From: Vibrio tarriae
GTDB lineage: Bacteria > Pseudomonadota > Gammaproteobacteria > Enterobacterales > Vibrionaceae
NCBI RefSeq assembly: GCF_002216685.1
Contig: NZ_CP022353.1
Span: forward strand, 2,232,001-2,296,000
Direction of reading: 5' to 3'
DNA length: 64,000 bases
Shown here: positions 29,787 to 40,257 of the stretch, one piece after another
Position numbering within the stretch: position 1 is the stretch's first letter
How the letters are laid out: every line of letters begins with the position of its first letter
The notes under the pieces: model-generated
Told to the model about the DNA's origin: nothing
Database searches by the model: none
What the model saw: only the letters and a program-made list of their open reading frames with translations
Translations under genes and position numbers: made by a program

Positions 29787-30341
29787 TTAAAACGCAGGAT
29801 CCCAGTCAACTTCGATCCGTTGAGCTTGGCGATCAACAACTTTGATCACTTGCTCTTCAAGAAACGGAATTAACCGTTCCTTTTGGCCGAAAGCATCTTT
29901 CAGATTCGCTTTCACCACGAGAACATCGTTGGAGCCTGTTTCCATCATATCGGTTACCACGCCAAGGTCGTAGCCGTTAGTGGTCACTACTTGCATTCCA
30001 AACAATTCACGCCAGTAGAACTCATCTTCTGACAATTCTGGTAGTGATGCGGGGTCAATGGCAATTTCAAAGTTAGTCAGCAGGTGTGCATCTTCGCGGA
30101 CATCAAGCCCTTGAAGTTTTACCACCCAACCTTTGTTGTGGCGTTTCCAGCCTTCTACTTTGTATTCCACCCACTCGCCCTTTTGGTCAATATACCAAGG
30201 GCTGTAATCAAAAATACTTTCTGGATTGTCTGTGTAGGAAAAAACTTTAAGCCAGCCACGAATGCCGTAAGAAGAACCTAATTTTCCCACAACCAATTTT
30301 TCGTTTTGCTTGCTCATCGTCTCTTTACCTTTCATCGACAT
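29787..30341 (-). CDS. rimM: 16S rRNA processing / ribosome maturation factor RimM
   Basis: Helps assemble the head of the 30S subunit and binds S19. It has an N-terminal beta barrel ([18 protein letters not shown]) and a C-terminal PRC barrel ending in the family tail [10 protein letters not shown]. The frame from 30341 gives 184 residues. An in-frame ATG at 30317 (MSKQNEK) gives 176, aligns with the E. coli start and is preceded by AAAGGTAAAGAG, so it may be the real start. Confidence 0.95.
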   Translation of the reverse strand: MSMKGKETMSKQNEKLVVGKLGSSYGIRGWLKVFSYTDNPESIFDYSPWYIDQKGEWVEYKVEGWKRHNKGWVVKLQGLDVREDAHLLTNFEIAIDPASLPELSEDEFYWRELFGMQVVTTNGYDLGVVTDMMETGSNDVLVVKANLKDAFGQKERLIPFLEEQVIKVVDRQAQRIEVDWDPAF

Positions 30342-30368
30342 AAACTAGTTACTACTTAACAGTAATAA

Positions 30369-30617
30369 TTAAGCCGCTTTTTGAGCGGTTTTAACTAGCT
30401 GTGCTACGCGATCAGACAGAGATGCGCCTTGTGAAACCCAGTGGTTCACGCGATCTAGGTCTAGACGCAGGCCTTCTTCTTGACCAGTAGCAGTAGGGTT
30501 AAAGAAACCTACTTTCTCGATGAAACGGCCAGTTGCTGAGTTGCGGCTGTCAGCTACAACGATTTGATAGAATGGACGCTTTTTCGCGCCGTGACGTGCC
30601 AAACGAATGGTTACCAT
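30369..30617 (-). CDS. rpsP: 30S ribosomal protein S16
   Basis: 82 residues beginning [18 protein letters not shown], the universal S16 start, with [12 protein letters not shown] following. I took the ATG at 30617 rather than the upstream in-frame one at 30638, because family similarity begins there and AGAGGACG precedes it. First gene of the trmD operon. Confidence 0.98.
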   Translation of the reverse strand: MVTIRLARHGAKKRPFYQIVVADSRNSATGRFIEKVGFFNPTATGQEEGLRLDLDRVNHWVSQGASLSDRVAQLVKTAQKAA

Positions 30618-30704
30618 GTCGTCCTCTTTGCTTTTCAAAAATAAAATTAACCCCGAAAACCACTTTGCAAAAAATTCACAAAATCAGTTTAGGGTCTCGT
30701 GCCA

Positions 30705-30743
30705 AAATAAAGCCTCGGGATTTTACTCTTATTCCGAGGCTTT
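30705..30743 (-). terminator. Terminator downstream of ffh
   Basis: A 10-bp stem (AAAGCCTCGG / CCGAGGCTTT) around a 15-base loop, followed on the minus strand by a U-rich stretch (plus-strand CCAAAATAAAG). It lies between ffh and the rpsP operon. Confidence 0.7.
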
Positions 30744-30852
30744 GCAAGGGGTTTAGCTACTTTTTCGCCAGCTTAAAGCGCTACAAATTACCGTGATTCA
30801 GTTAACAAATTGGAAAGTTCACTGAACACTCAAGCGGTTGCGTGCGAGTGAA

Positions 30853-32238
30853 TTAACGACCGAAGAAACCGCCGCCGAAGCCACCACGGCCACCGCCGCC
30901 CATCAGGCCTTGCATGTTACGCATCATGCCTTTCATGCCACCTTGTTGCATTTTCTTCATCATCTTCTGCATCTGGGTAAATTGCTTGAGCAGGCGGTTT
31001 ACGTCTTGCACTTGGGTACCGGAACCCGCAGCAATCCGCTTTTTGCGTGAGCCTTTGATGAGGTCGGGGTTTTGACGCTCTTTCATGGTCATTGAGTTGA
31101 TGATGGCTTCCATCTGTTTGAAAACGCGATCATCCACTTTGTCTTTCATATCCGCAGGCAGTTGAGACATTCCGGGCAGTTTATCGAGCATCCCCATCAT
31201 GCCGCCCATGTTTTTCATCTGACCTAACTGCTCGCGAAAGTCTTCTAAATCAAAGCCTTTCTTCTCTTTGAATTTTTTCGCGAGTTTTTCGGCTTTCTCT
31301 TGGTCAACGTTGCGCTGCAGATCTTCGATCAGCGACAGTACATCGCCCATACCAAGAATGCGTGAAGCAATACGATCCGGATGGAAAGGCTCTAAGGCAT
31401 CGGTTTTCTCGCCGACACCGATAAATTTAATCGGTTTACCGGTAATATGGCGTACCGACAACGCCGCACCACCACGGGCATCACCATCGACCTTGGTCAG
31501 AATCACACCCGTAAGAGGTAATGCATCACCAAACGCTTTCGCGGTATTGGCGGCATCTTGACCCGTCATGGCATCGACCACGAACAGCGTTTCAACCGGA
31601 TTGATCGCTTTATGCAGCGCTTGGATCTCCGCCATCATCTGCTCATCAATCGCCAAACGACCTGCGGTATCGACAATCAGTACGTCGTAAAATTTCTTCT
31701 TGGCGTGATCAATTGCGGCATTCGCGATATCGATCGGTTTTTGATCCGGTGATGATGGGAAGAAATCAACGCCTAAATCGTTGGCTAGGGTTTCGAGCTG
31801 TTTGATCGCCGCAGGGCGATACACGTCAGCGGAAACCACCAACACTTTCTTCTTATCACGCTCTTTTAGGAGCTTAGAGAGTTTACCAACGGATGTGGTT
31901 TTACCCGCACCTTGCAAACCGGCCATCAAAATAACCGCTGGAGGCTGAGCGGCAAGATTCAAGGCTTCGTTGGATTCGCCCATCACCGCTTCAAGTTGCT
32001 GGCGGACGATTTTGATGAACTCTTGACCCGGAGTCAGAGATTTGGAAACTTCGACCCCCACCGCGCCTTCTTTAACGCGATTGACGAAATCACGAACGAC
32101 AGGCAGCGCAACGTCCGCCTCTAACAGCGCCATGCGCACTTCGCGCAGGGTATCTTTAATGTTGTCTTCAGTAAGACGACCTTTGCCGCTGATATTTTTC
32201 AGCGTTTTGGACAATCGATCGGTTAAATTCTCAAACAT
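30853..32238 (-). CDS. ffh: Signal recognition particle protein Ffh
   Basis: The SRP54 GTPase that, with 4.5S RNA, brings nascent membrane proteins to FtsY. The 461 residues show the N domain, then the G domain with GLQGAGKTTSVGKL, DTAGRL and TKVDGDARGG, then the methionine-rich M domain (many Met from about 330, including KMMKKMQQGGMKGMMRNM) that binds RNA and signal peptides. The tail is glycine-rich. It is divergent from ypjD, as in E. coli. Confidence 0.98.
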   Translation of the reverse strand: MFENLTDRLSKTLKNISGKGRLTEDNIKDTLREVRMALLEADVALPVVRDFVNRVKEGAVGVEVSKSLTPGQEFIKIVRQQLEAVMGESNEALNLAAQPPAVILMAGLQGAGKTTSVGKLSKLLKERDKKKVLVVSADVYRPAAIKQLETLANDLGVDFFPSSPDQKPIDIANAAIDHAKKKFYDVLIVDTAGRLAIDEQMMAEIQALHKAINPVETLFVVDAMTGQDAANTAKAFGDALPLTGVILTKVDGDARGGAALSVRHITGKPIKFIGVGEKTDALEPFHPDRIASRILGMGDVLSLIEDLQRNVDQEKAEKLAKKFKEKKGFDLEDFREQLGQMKNMGGMMGMLDKLPGMSQLPADMKDKVDDRVFKQMEAIINSMTMKERQNPDLIKGSRKKRIAAGSGTQVQDVNRLLKQFTQMQKMMKKMQQGGMKGMMRNMQGLMGGGGRGGFGGGFFGR

Positions 32239-32450
32239 CTTTTTTCTCTTCGCTAAGCGGCGATAAATTGGCGTGAGTATACCTTAGACAAACGGACAGG
32301 CATACCCGTTACCCAATGCTCACATTCACGAATATCATTTTGAGCCATATTTTGTGCTCTAACCTCTCAAAAACGAAGGTGATACCAAGTAGCCCATTAG
32401 CACAGAGCAAGGTATAATTCGCCCACTTAACCCTTATCTATGTGGCAGGT

Positions 32451-33245
32451 ATGGACAACTTAATCGCGATTGCCGCGGCGATGTTATATCTCTTGTCGAT
32501 TGCGACCATCATCCCCGGGCTGGTCAATCAAACCGGGATCCGAGCAAAAACGGTGTTTATCAGTGCAGCGATTGCACTGCTGTTTCATGGCTGGTTACTG
32601 AGTGATTTGATCCTGCACAGCAGTGGGCAAAACCTGAGTATCCTTAATGTGGCTTCCTTGATTAGCTTCATCATCTCTTTAGCGATGAGCTTAGCCATGT
32701 TCAAAACTCGCCTCTGGTTTTTGCTGCCTGTTGCCTACAGTTTTTCTGCCATTAACCTTTCTGCAGCCAGTTTCCTACCGGGAACTTTTATTACCCATTT
32801 AGAAAGTGATCCCAAACTGCTGCTGCACATCTCTTTAGCGCTATTTTCTTACTCAACGTTGAGCATCGGTGCCTTGTATGCGCTGCAGCTTGCTTGGCTC
32901 GACCATAAGCTGAAAAGTAAAAAAGTCTTCTCGATCAATCCTAATTTACCGCCTCTGCTACTTGTTGAGCGTCAGTTATTTAAGATCATTTTGATTGGTA
33001 ACTTGCTGCTCACGGGTACCTTGTTGACTGGTTTTATCTTTGTGCAAGATATGTTTGCCCAAGGCAAAGCCCATAAGGGCATCCTCTCGTTTGTCGCATG
33101 GATTGTGTATTCTATTTTGCTTTGGGGTCATTACCGTAAAGGCTGGCGCGGTAAAAAAGTGACTTGGTTTGCGGTCGCAGGCGCCACGTTACTCACCTTG
33201 GCTTACTTCGGTAGCCGTTTTGTACGTGAAATCATTCTGCGCTGA
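32451..33245 (+). CDS. ypjD: Cytochrome c assembly-like inner membrane protein YpjD
   Basis: A 264-residue polytopic membrane protein of the CcmC/CcsA (cytochrome c assembly) superfamily, with about eight hydrophobic segments. It has the family pattern ITHLESDPKLLLHISLALFSY, with heme-type histidines, and the C-terminal block LLWGHYRKGWRGKKVTWF. Its precise job is unknown. I start it at the ATG at 32451; a GTG at 32442 is also in frame. corB follows after 82 bases. Confidence 0.9.
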   Translation: MDNLIAIAAAMLYLLSIATIIPGLVNQTGIRAKTVFISAAIALLFHGWLLSDLILHSSGQNLSILNVASLISFIISLAMSLAMFKTRLWFLLPVAYSFSAINLSAASFLPGTFITHLESDPKLLLHISLALFSYSTLSIGALYALQLAWLDHKLKSKKVFSINPNLPPLLLVERQLFKIILIGNLLLTGTLLTGFIFVQDMFAQGKAHKGILSFVAWIVYSILLWGHYRKGWRGKKVTWFAVAGATLLTLAYFGSRFVREIILR

Positions 33246-33327
33246 ACAAGATTCATCGAGCTGTCATTTGACACTCGCAATAGATTCAGCCTTTAATTAA
33301 AACTCTGTCATAAGGAAAATTCGCGTT

Positions 33328-34608
33328 TTGGACGACATATCAACGGGTATCTTATTTGCGCTACTCGCGTGTCTCATCATTATTTCCGCCTATTTCTCCG
33401 GTTCTGAAACCGGCATGATGGCTCTCAACCGTTACCGTTTAAAGCATTTGGCCAACAGCGGCCATAAAGGCGCTAAACGTGTTGAAAAGCTACTGGATCG
33501 TCCAGATCGTTTGATTGGCTTAATCCTGATTGGTAACAACCTCGTCAATATCCTCGCCTCTGCGATTGCCACCATTATCGGTATGCGCCTGTATGGCGAT
33601 TTAGGTGTCGCGATTGCCACGGGGGCATTAACTTTAGTGATTCTGGTGTTTGCCGAAGTCACGCCTAAAACTCTAGCCGCACTTTACCCAGAGCGAGTCT
33701 CTTACGCCAGCAGCGTGTTACTGACGATTTTGATGAAGCTGCTTTCACCTTTGGTGCTGTTCGTTAACTTGATGACCAATGGTTTGATCCGCATTCTCGG
33801 CATCTCGCCAAAACATGGCAAAGGCGATCATTTAAGCTCAGAAGAGTTACGTACTGTGGTGAATGAAGCGGGAGGACTCATCCCTCGCCGTCACCAAGAT
33901 ATGCTGCTGTCGATCCTCGATTTAGAACACGTCACCGTCAATGACATCATGATCCCGCGTAATGAGATAACGGGCATCAATATCAATGATGATTGGAAGT
34001 CGATTGTGCGGCAGTTGGTCCACTCACCACATGGGCGAGTCGTGCTGTACCGTGACAAGATTGACGAAGTGGTCGGTATTTTGCGTTTGCGTGAAGCTTC
34101 ACGCTTTATGCTTGAGAAGAACGACTTTAATAAAGAGATGCTGCTGCGCGCAGCGGATGAGATTTACTTTATCCCTGAAGGCACACCGCTTAACGTTCAG
34201 CTTCTCAAGTTTCAACGCAATAAAGAGCGAATTGGCCTTATCGTCGATGAATATGGCGAAATCATTGGTTTAATCACACTCGAAGATATTTTGGAAGAGA
34301 TTGTCGGTGAATTTACCACATCCATGTCTCCAAGCTTAGCGGATGAAATTACTCCACAAGGTGATGGTAGCTTCTTAATTGAAGGCAGCGCCAATATTCG
34401 TGACATTAACAAAAGCCTTAAGTGGAAGCTTCCTACCGATGGACCACGAACCTTAAACGGTTTGATTTTGGAGCACCTTGAAGAGATCCCAGCGAGCCAT
34501 CTGAGTGTGAAAGTGGCACAGCACAAAATGGAAATCCTCGAGTTGGAAGAGAATCGGATTAAGTTGGTCAAAGTTTACCCAAGAAAAACCAAAGTCAGTT
34601 TGGTTTAA
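33328..34608 (+). CDS. corB: CNNM/CorB-type transporter-associated protein
   Basis: 426 residues: an N-terminal DUF21 (CNNM) membrane domain with the start ISAYFSGSETGMMALNRYRL, a pair of CBS domains (about 190-320; NDIMIPRNEI marks the first) and a C-terminal CorC/HlyC domain. Family members influence magnesium and cobalt export. Translation starts at a TTG (33328) after AAGGAAA, since no ATG or GTG gives the full first helix. The same ffh-ypjD-corB neighbourhood exists in E. coli. Confidence 0.92.
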   Translation: MDDISTGILFALLACLIIISAYFSGSETGMMALNRYRLKHLANSGHKGAKRVEKLLDRPDRLIGLILIGNNLVNILASAIATIIGMRLYGDLGVAIATGALTLVILVFAEVTPKTLAALYPERVSYASSVLLTILMKLLSPLVLFVNLMTNGLIRILGISPKHGKGDHLSSEELRTVVNEAGGLIPRRHQDMLLSILDLEHVTVNDIMIPRNEITGININDDWKSIVRQLVHSPHGRVVLYRDKIDEVVGILRLREASRFMLEKNDFNKEMLLRAADEIYFIPEGTPLNVQLLKFQRNKERIGLIVDEYGEIIGLITLEDILEEIVGEFTTSMSPSLADEITPQGDGSFLIEGSANIRDINKSLKWKLPTDGPRTLNGLILEHLEEIPASHLSVKVAQHKMEILELEENRIKLVKVYPRKTKVSLV

Positions 34609-34623
34609 GTGAAGCAGTCAAAC

Positions 34624-34656
34624 AAAAGCCCGAACTCAAATTCGGGCTTTTGTATT
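34624..34656. terminator. Bidirectional terminator between corB and luxS
   Basis: An 11-bp stem (AAAAGCCCGAA / TTCGGGCTTTT) with a six-base loop between convergent genes. Confidence 0.88.
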
Positions 34657-34677
34657 TTTAACGTGCACAGAACCGAC

Positions 34678-35196
34678 TTAGTGAACCTTCAGCTCATTGA
34701 GCATAGATTCGGGCAGCGCCAACTCATCGTTACGGTTAACCGAAATACCTGCCGCAATCACGTTTTTCGCAATCGCTTTGGCTTCTTCGAGCGAGTGCAT
34801 CGCCGCGGTGCCACATTGGTATTCATTCAGCTCAGGAATGTGCTCTTGGCTTTCGACTTTCAACACATCTTGCATCGCGGCTAGCCATGCTTGTGCCACT
34901 TGCTGTTCTGTCGGCGCACCAATCAAGCTCATGTAGAAACCTGTACGGCAACCCATTGGTGAAATATCGATGATCTCCACTTGGCTGCCGTTAAGGTGAT
35001 TGCGCATAAAGCCCGCGTAGAGATGCTCTAGAGTATGGATACCGCGCTCAGACAAGATATCTTTGTTTGGCATAGTAAAACGCAAATCAAATACGGTAAT
35101 CGTATCCCCTTTTGGGGTTTGCATGGTTTTGGCAACACGCACCGCCGGTGCATTCATACGGGTATGATCGACGGTAAAACTGTCTAATAATGGCAT
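34678..35196 (-). CDS. luxS: S-ribosylhomocysteine lyase LuxS (AI-2 synthase)
   Basis: Cleaves S-ribosylhomocysteine to homocysteine and DPD, the precursor of autoinducer 2. The metal ligands H54 and H58 (HTLEH) and C129, and the catalytic C83 (MGCRTG), are all present in the 172 residues. AI-2 feeds the LuxPQ branch of the V. cholerae quorum circuit whose end regulator, HapR, is encoded 21 kb away. gshA lies just upstream on the same strand, 48 bases away. Confidence 0.98.
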   Translation of the reverse strand: MPLLDSFTVDHTRMNAPAVRVAKTMQTPKGDTITVFDLRFTMPNKDILSERGIHTLEHLYAGFMRNHLNGSQVEIIDISPMGCRTGFYMSLIGAPTEQQVAQAWLAAMQDVLKVESQEHIPELNEYQCGTAAMHSLEEAKAIAKNVIAAGISVNRNDELALPESMLNELKVH

Positions 35197-35244
35197 TTCC
35201 TTTCTCCCTTTCTGGCTCGCTTACTACGCGCCACTAAAACTAAA

Positions 35245-36819
35245 TTAACTCGCCGCCTGTAGGTAGGCAAAATATTGCGTTAGGTAAGCATCAAAATTGA
35301 GCGTCTCTTTCGCTTCAATGTCGGCTTGGGCTTGAGTTGAGCGGCGCACTTCCTGCTCCATCTCATCTTGTGAGTAGAACTGGTATTGGTGCTGTAAATT
35401 AACCGCTCGGTACTCATTACCTAACGCGCAGCCTGTTTTACCTAAGCCGCCGTGCTGTTTAATTTTTGTTAGGATTTGTGCCGAGAGCGTCAGCTCAGGA
35501 TTTTCGATCCAAGTCTCTAGTTTGGCACACACCGCTTGGTAGGCATCGCCACCGAGAGCGGCATCCATAGTTTCAGCAATCACACGCAGATCGGCAAACA
35601 CACGTTTAGCCCACGCTTGCAAGGTCAACACTTCACCATGGCAGCCAATTTGCAGTTCTAAGCCCGGTTTGCGACCTTCCAGTACCACTTTACGCCAGTT
35701 GTCGCGCCAACAAGCCAGTTCACAGCCATCCATAGGATCAGAATCTGACAGCGCTGTCCATGCTAAGAATAGGTCGAGGAAACGAACCTGATCTTCATTA
35801 ATCCCAATCGGGCTAAATGGGTTTACATCGAGCGAGCGCACTTCAATATATTCCACCCCTGCACGGGCTAGGGCTTGCGAAGGCCGCTCGCCGCTTTGTG
35901 TCACACGTTTCGGACGAATCGGCGCATACAGCTCATTTTCAATTTGCAGAACGTTGCTATTGAGCTGACGATATTCCCCCTCCACTTTCACACCCAGTTT
36001 GGCAAACTCGGCTGAAGGGGTGCGGATCGCTTCATTCAATCCTTGCAGATACTGCTCTATGCTATTGAAACCAATTTGCAGCACACTTTGCGCGCTGTTG
36101 GTGTATCCCAAATCGCTTAAACGCAGTGAGGTGGCATAAGGCAGATACAGGGTTTTACCTATCGACTCGAACGGCAGATTGGTTTTGCGACCTTGTAAAA
36201 AAGACGAGCAGAGTGCGGGGGAAGCCCCAAACAGATACGGAATCAACCAACCAAAACGGTAGTAATTACGGATGACGCCAAAATAGGCCGCGGATTTACT
36301 CGCTTGACGAGCAGACTCCTCTTGCTCACCAAACAAGGCATCCCAGAAGCTTTCTGGGAATGAAAAATTGAAATGTACTCCGGAGATAATCTGCATCAAG
36401 CTGCCATAACGGCGCTTGAGCCCTTCACGGTACAAGGTTTTCATTTTTCCAGTGTTCGACGAACCGTATTGTGCCAGCACTATCCCCTCTTCACTGCCGA
36501 CATAACAAGGCATGGAGAGAGGCCAGAGTTTTTCTTCTCCCAGCTTGGTCTGCGCGAAATGGTGAATATCCGACATCTGCGCCAGCAAAGTATCGACTTC
36601 ATGCGAGACAGGGGTGATGAACTCCAGCAAGGACTCCGCAAAATCTGTGGTGATCCAACGGTGAGTTAATGCCGCTCCCAGTGCTTTCGGGTGTGGCGTT
36701 TGCGTGAGAGCACCTTCCGGCGTGTAACGCAGCGATTCGCGCTCTAATCCACGGCTAAACTTTTGAAATACTTCTGGTCTGTTTGCAACTGTTTGTAGTC
36801 GCTCGGCAAATTTACTCAA
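35245..36819 (-). CDS. gshA: Glutamate-cysteine ligase
   Basis: First step of glutathione synthesis, joining glutamate and cysteine with ATP. The 524 residues fit the gamma-proteobacterial type 1 enzyme (E. coli 518), with [15 protein letters not shown] start, SGVHFNFSF, and [17 protein letters not shown]. It shares a strand with luxS and is likely cotranscribed; gshA-luxS adjacency is also seen in enterobacteria. Confidence 0.97.
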   Translation of the reverse strand: MSKFAERLQTVANRPEVFQKFSRGLERESLRYTPEGALTQTPHPKALGAALTHRWITTDFAESLLEFITPVSHEVDTLLAQMSDIHHFAQTKLGEEKLWPLSMPCYVGSEEGIVLAQYGSSNTGKMKTLYREGLKRRYGSLMQIISGVHFNFSFPESFWDALFGEQEESARQASKSAAYFGVIRNYYRFGWLIPYLFGASPALCSSFLQGRKTNLPFESIGKTLYLPYATSLRLSDLGYTNSAQSVLQIGFNSIEQYLQGLNEAIRTPSAEFAKLGVKVEGEYRQLNSNVLQIENELYAPIRPKRVTQSGERPSQALARAGVEYIEVRSLDVNPFSPIGINEDQVRFLDLFLAWTALSDSDPMDGCELACWRDNWRKVVLEGRKPGLELQIGCHGEVLTLQAWAKRVFADLRVIAETMDAALGGDAYQAVCAKLETWIENPELTLSAQILTKIKQHGGLGKTGCALGNEYRAVNLQHQYQFYSQDEMEQEVRRSTQAQADIEAKETLNFDAYLTQYFAYLQAAS

Positions 36820-36930
36820 AATACGCTTCGCTTATGTAAGTGGTTCCAGTCGCACGCCGCCTGTTAAGCGTAGCGCTTAAGCAGCATAGCGAGTTTGGGG
36901 CGCAATCCGCCCCACTATTAAATGTGTACT

Positions 36931-39789
36931 CTAACGGATGATTTCAAGCCCTTCTAGCGGAATGCCTAACTTTTCCAACTGCGGTTTGAGTCGCTCTGCA
37001 TCGCCCACCACAATGATTTGGTAATCATCAGGATTGAACCATTTAGCTGCCAGCTCATTGAGTGTTGAGCGATCAACGCTTTTCACTATCTCATTGCGTT
37101 GCTGCAAATAGTCGCGATCTAAACTGTAAGTCAGAATACTTGAAACAAGTTGGGATTTCTGCGCGGGTGTTTCATACATCAGCGCATCTTGTTGACCGAC
37201 GGCGAGGCGTAAAAATTTCATCTCTTCATCAGTCATACCCGTTTGGCTGAAATGACGCATCTCTTTGATCATTTCTTGAATCGCTTCAATGGTCACATCC
37301 GCACGGACTGGAGCGTTAAATACGATGGCCCCAATTTCACGGTTACTGGCAAAATAGCTTCCCGCACCGTAGGTATATCCTTTGTCTTCACGCAGATTTT
37401 GGTTTATCCGGCTATTGAAGTTACCCGCTAAGTTAAAATTCGCCAATTGAGTTAAGTACAGCTCACCCGTGGCATCAAAAGGAAGCCCTTTACGCACCAT
37501 ACGGATGATACTTTGCGGCGCTCCCGGCTTATCCACTAAATAGATTTTCTGCTTAGTTAACGTTGGCACTACTTGTGGGTTAATCAGCGGGGCCGCTTCG
37601 CCTTTCCAATCGGCAATAAACTGCAACTGCTGACGAATTTCTCGCGCACTGATATCCCCCACTACCGCAATTTGTGCGCCATGCGGGGTGTAATGTTGAC
37701 GGTAGAATTGCTTCACATCCTTCAAGGTCAAGGCAGAGATAGAAGCTTGCGTACCATCACCGGAGCGGGCAAACAAACTTTCTCCCCATAATACTTGGCG
37801 GGTGGCTTGCGATGCTAACCAGCTCGGTTGCTGGTGTTGGTAAACCACGCCTTGCAACATCTGCTGCTGTAAACGTGCAAAATCACTCTGTTTGAAAGCA
37901 GGTTTGAGCAGCATCTCTTGGGTGATTTGCAACGTCTCCGGCAGGTTCTTCTTCAAACTCGATATCACAATGCTGGTTGAGTAGGCTCCCGCCACGACTT
38001 GAATGCTTGAGCCGAGTTTATCCAGTTGCGCTTGAATGGCTTCGGCGCTGCGGTTTTGGCTGCCTTCTTGTAGCAAGCTGGCCGTTAAGTTCGCCAAACC
38101 TTCTTTCCCCATCGCGACTTGGCGCTCACCTGCAGGCAATTCAATTTCAATCAGCACTGTCGGTGTTTCACGAGTTTGCGTGCCGAGCAGTTGTACGCCG
38201 TTGTCAAAATAGACATCGTACAGTTTAGGTAAACGTGGCTGAACCGCTTGTGCCACTTGCGGCATCTGCGAGCGATCAAAGCTGTCTTTGGCTTCGCGAT
38301 AGGAAAGCTGCTCATCACCAATTCTTTGATATTCCGGCAGTTGACGTTCCGGAGTGATAAAGGTTGCCGAACGTACCGCAAAGTCCGTTTTGCCTTTTGC
38401 CACTACACTGAGTGTCACTTTCGGCTGGCCATCCAGATAGAGAGTGAACACCTGCTGCACCGACTCTGGTGTCACTGCGCGGATTTTCTCTAGCTGGCTT
38501 TCGATGCGATCTGGCTGGTCAAAGAAAGTTTGGTTGGCGGCCAGTTGGCTAACTTTGCCTTCGACACTCTCTAGCGCAAATACAGCACTGGCCTCTTCTG
38601 AGCCGATGATCTGTTCTAGACGCGAAGCAGAGACGCCCTGCTGCTTAAACTTTTCCAGCACTTGCAGAGTTTCTTGATACAGTGGGGCAAGCTTACCTTT
38701 GGCTCCCGAGGGAGCCATGGCATACACATAAAAGGTACAAGCGAGCTCAGCACAGTCTTGGAATGCGCCCGCATCAACTGCCTTTTGAGTTTTCACCAGC
38801 TCTTGATAGAGCAGGCTGTTGTTGCCACTGCCTAGGGCAGTGGCTAGAGCATCCAGTGCGACTTGATCCTCTGCGCCCAAATATTGCGTTGGCCACCCAA
38901 TCAGCAGCATCGGCTGCTGCACACGATCTTCCAACGTAATAAAACGATCTTCACTCAAACGTGCTGGCTGCTTCGGTGCATCCACTACTTCTGGGCCTTT
39001 CGGAATCGAGCCAAAGTATTGTTGTACCCAAGCTAAGGTCTGTTTCACATCCAGATCACCACCTATGGTTAACACCGCATTATTTGGGCCATACCAACGT
39101 AGGAAAAAGGCTTTTAAATCATTGACATCAACTCGGTCTAAATCGCTGACATAACCAATCGTTTGCCAAGAGTAAGGATGCCCTTCGGGATAAAGCGCTT
39201 CACCCATTTTTTCCCACATCAAGCCATAAGGGCGGTTGTCATAATTCTGAGCGCGCTCATTTTTCACGGTATCACGCTGGATCTCAAACTTGCGCTGCGA
39301 AACCGCATCGAGCAAAAAGCCCATTCGATCCGCCTCAAGCCACAACATTTTTTCTAATTGATTGGCAGGAACCGTTTCAAAATAGTTGGTACGGTCGCGG
39401 TTGGTGGTGCCATTGAGCGAACCGCCCGCTTCAGTGATCAAACGAAAATGCTGCTGATCACCGACATGTTTAGAGCCTTGGAACATCATGTGCTCAAAGA
39501 AATGAGCAAAGCCAGATTTACCAATCTCCTCACGAGCGGAACCCACGTGATAGGTTACATCAACATGCACCAAGGGATCGGAGTCATCCGGTGAAAGGAT
39601 CACGGTCAGTCCATTATCCAAACGATACTTCGAGTACGGGATCATGACTTTACCCGGTTCGGCTTTCACCTCTTCGACCAAGGTGACGCCTTTCGGCAAA
39701 GAAGAAAACAGCGTCAGCGATGAGTCAGAACTACTGCATCCCACTAATAACAAAAGAGAAAATCCAAACAACCCGACTTTTCTCATCAC
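36931..39789 (-). CDS. M16 family zinc metallopeptidase lipoprotein
   Basis: A 952-residue insulinase/pitrilysin-type protease. A lipoprotein signal ends at LLVGC (C18). The inverted zinc motif HFFEH lies in SGFAHFFEHMMFQGSKH near residue 95, with the downstream glutamate expected in the VKNERAQNYDNRPYG segment. The C-terminal half repeats the fold without a zinc site. That two-half plan is usual in the family. It is probably anchored in the envelope; the substrate is unknown. It is the last gene of a three-gene run with the yqaA-like gene six bases upstream. Confidence 0.92.
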   Translation of the reverse strand: MMRKVGLFGFSLLLLVGCSSSDSSLTLFSSLPKGVTLVEEVKAEPGKVMIPYSKYRLDNGLTVILSPDDSDPLVHVDVTYHVGSAREEIGKSGFAHFFEHMMFQGSKHVGDQQHFRLITEAGGSLNGTTNRDRTNYFETVPANQLEKMLWLEADRMGFLLDAVSQRKFEIQRDTVKNERAQNYDNRPYGLMWEKMGEALYPEGHPYSWQTIGYVSDLDRVDVNDLKAFFLRWYGPNNAVLTIGGDLDVKQTLAWVQQYFGSIPKGPEVVDAPKQPARLSEDRFITLEDRVQQPMLLIGWPTQYLGAEDQVALDALATALGSGNNSLLYQELVKTQKAVDAGAFQDCAELACTFYVYAMAPSGAKGKLAPLYQETLQVLEKFKQQGVSASRLEQIIGSEEASAVFALESVEGKVSQLAANQTFFDQPDRIESQLEKIRAVTPESVQQVFTLYLDGQPKVTLSVVAKGKTDFAVRSATFITPERQLPEYQRIGDEQLSYREAKDSFDRSQMPQVAQAVQPRLPKLYDVYFDNGVQLLGTQTRETPTVLIEIELPAGERQVAMGKEGLANLTASLLQEGSQNRSAEAIQAQLDKLGSSIQVVAGAYSTSIVISSLKKNLPETLQITQEMLLKPAFKQSDFARLQQQMLQGVVYQHQQPSWLASQATRQVLWGESLFARSGDGTQASISALTLKDVKQFYRQHYTPHGAQIAVVGDISAREIRQQLQFIADWKGEAAPLINPQVVPTLTKQKIYLVDKPGAPQSIIRMVRKGLPFDATGELYLTQLANFNLAGNFNSRINQNLREDKGYTYGAGSYFASNREIGAIVFNAPVRADVTIEAIQEMIKEMRHFSQTGMTDEEMKFLRLAVGQQDALMYETPAQKSQLVSSILTYSLDRDYLQQRNEIVKSVDRSTLNELAAKWFNPDDYQIIVVGDAERLKPQLEKLGIPLEGLEIIR

Positions 39790-39795
39790 ATCTCC

Positions 39796-40257
39796 TTAAA
39801 ACAAACCGTAATACAACGCAGCAAGCAATGAATAACGCAGCGCCTTACCAATCAAAATCATCAAAAATGCAGGGAGTACGTTTAAACGTAGCCAACCTGC
39901 CGCTAAACAGAGTGGGTCACCAATAATCGGCAACCAACTCCCAAGCAACGCCCAATAACCGTAACGCTGCAACCAGAGCTTGGCTTTATGACCTTGTTTT
40001 TGCGAATCAGTTCGATGCGGCAGCCATAAACCTAACCAATAGTTGGTCATGCCACCTAAAGTGTTCCCGGCCGTTGACACCGCAACGATGAGCCAAACCG
40101 GATGTTGAGCGAGCGATAAACTCGCCAACAACGCCGCTTCTGAGCCGCCCGGTAATAATGTTGCACTGAGAAAACCACTCCAGAACAGTAAGCTCAGCGG
40201 CGATTCAGCAAAGAGAGAAGTGAGTAGCGCAGAAGAGTCATTCCACCACTCTAGCAT
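39796..40257 (-). CDS. yqaA: DedA/VTT-like small membrane protein YqaA
   Basis: A 153-residue membrane protein with four or so hydrophobic segments and the VTT-type pattern LLPGGSEAALLASL, then GNTLGGMTNYWLG and GDPLCLAAGWLRLN. Relatives (YqaA, DedA) act in lipid scrambling or envelope physiology, but this member is uncharacterised. Its start overlaps the stop of the upstream oxidoreductase by seven bases. Confidence 0.88.
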   Translation of the reverse strand: MLEWWNDSSALLTSLFAESPLSLLFWSGFLSATLLPGGSEAALLASLSLAQHPVWLIVAVSTAGNTLGGMTNYWLGLWLPHRTDSQKQGHKAKLWLQRYGYWALLGSWLPIIGDPLCLAAGWLRLNVLPAFLMILIGKALRYSLLAALYYGLF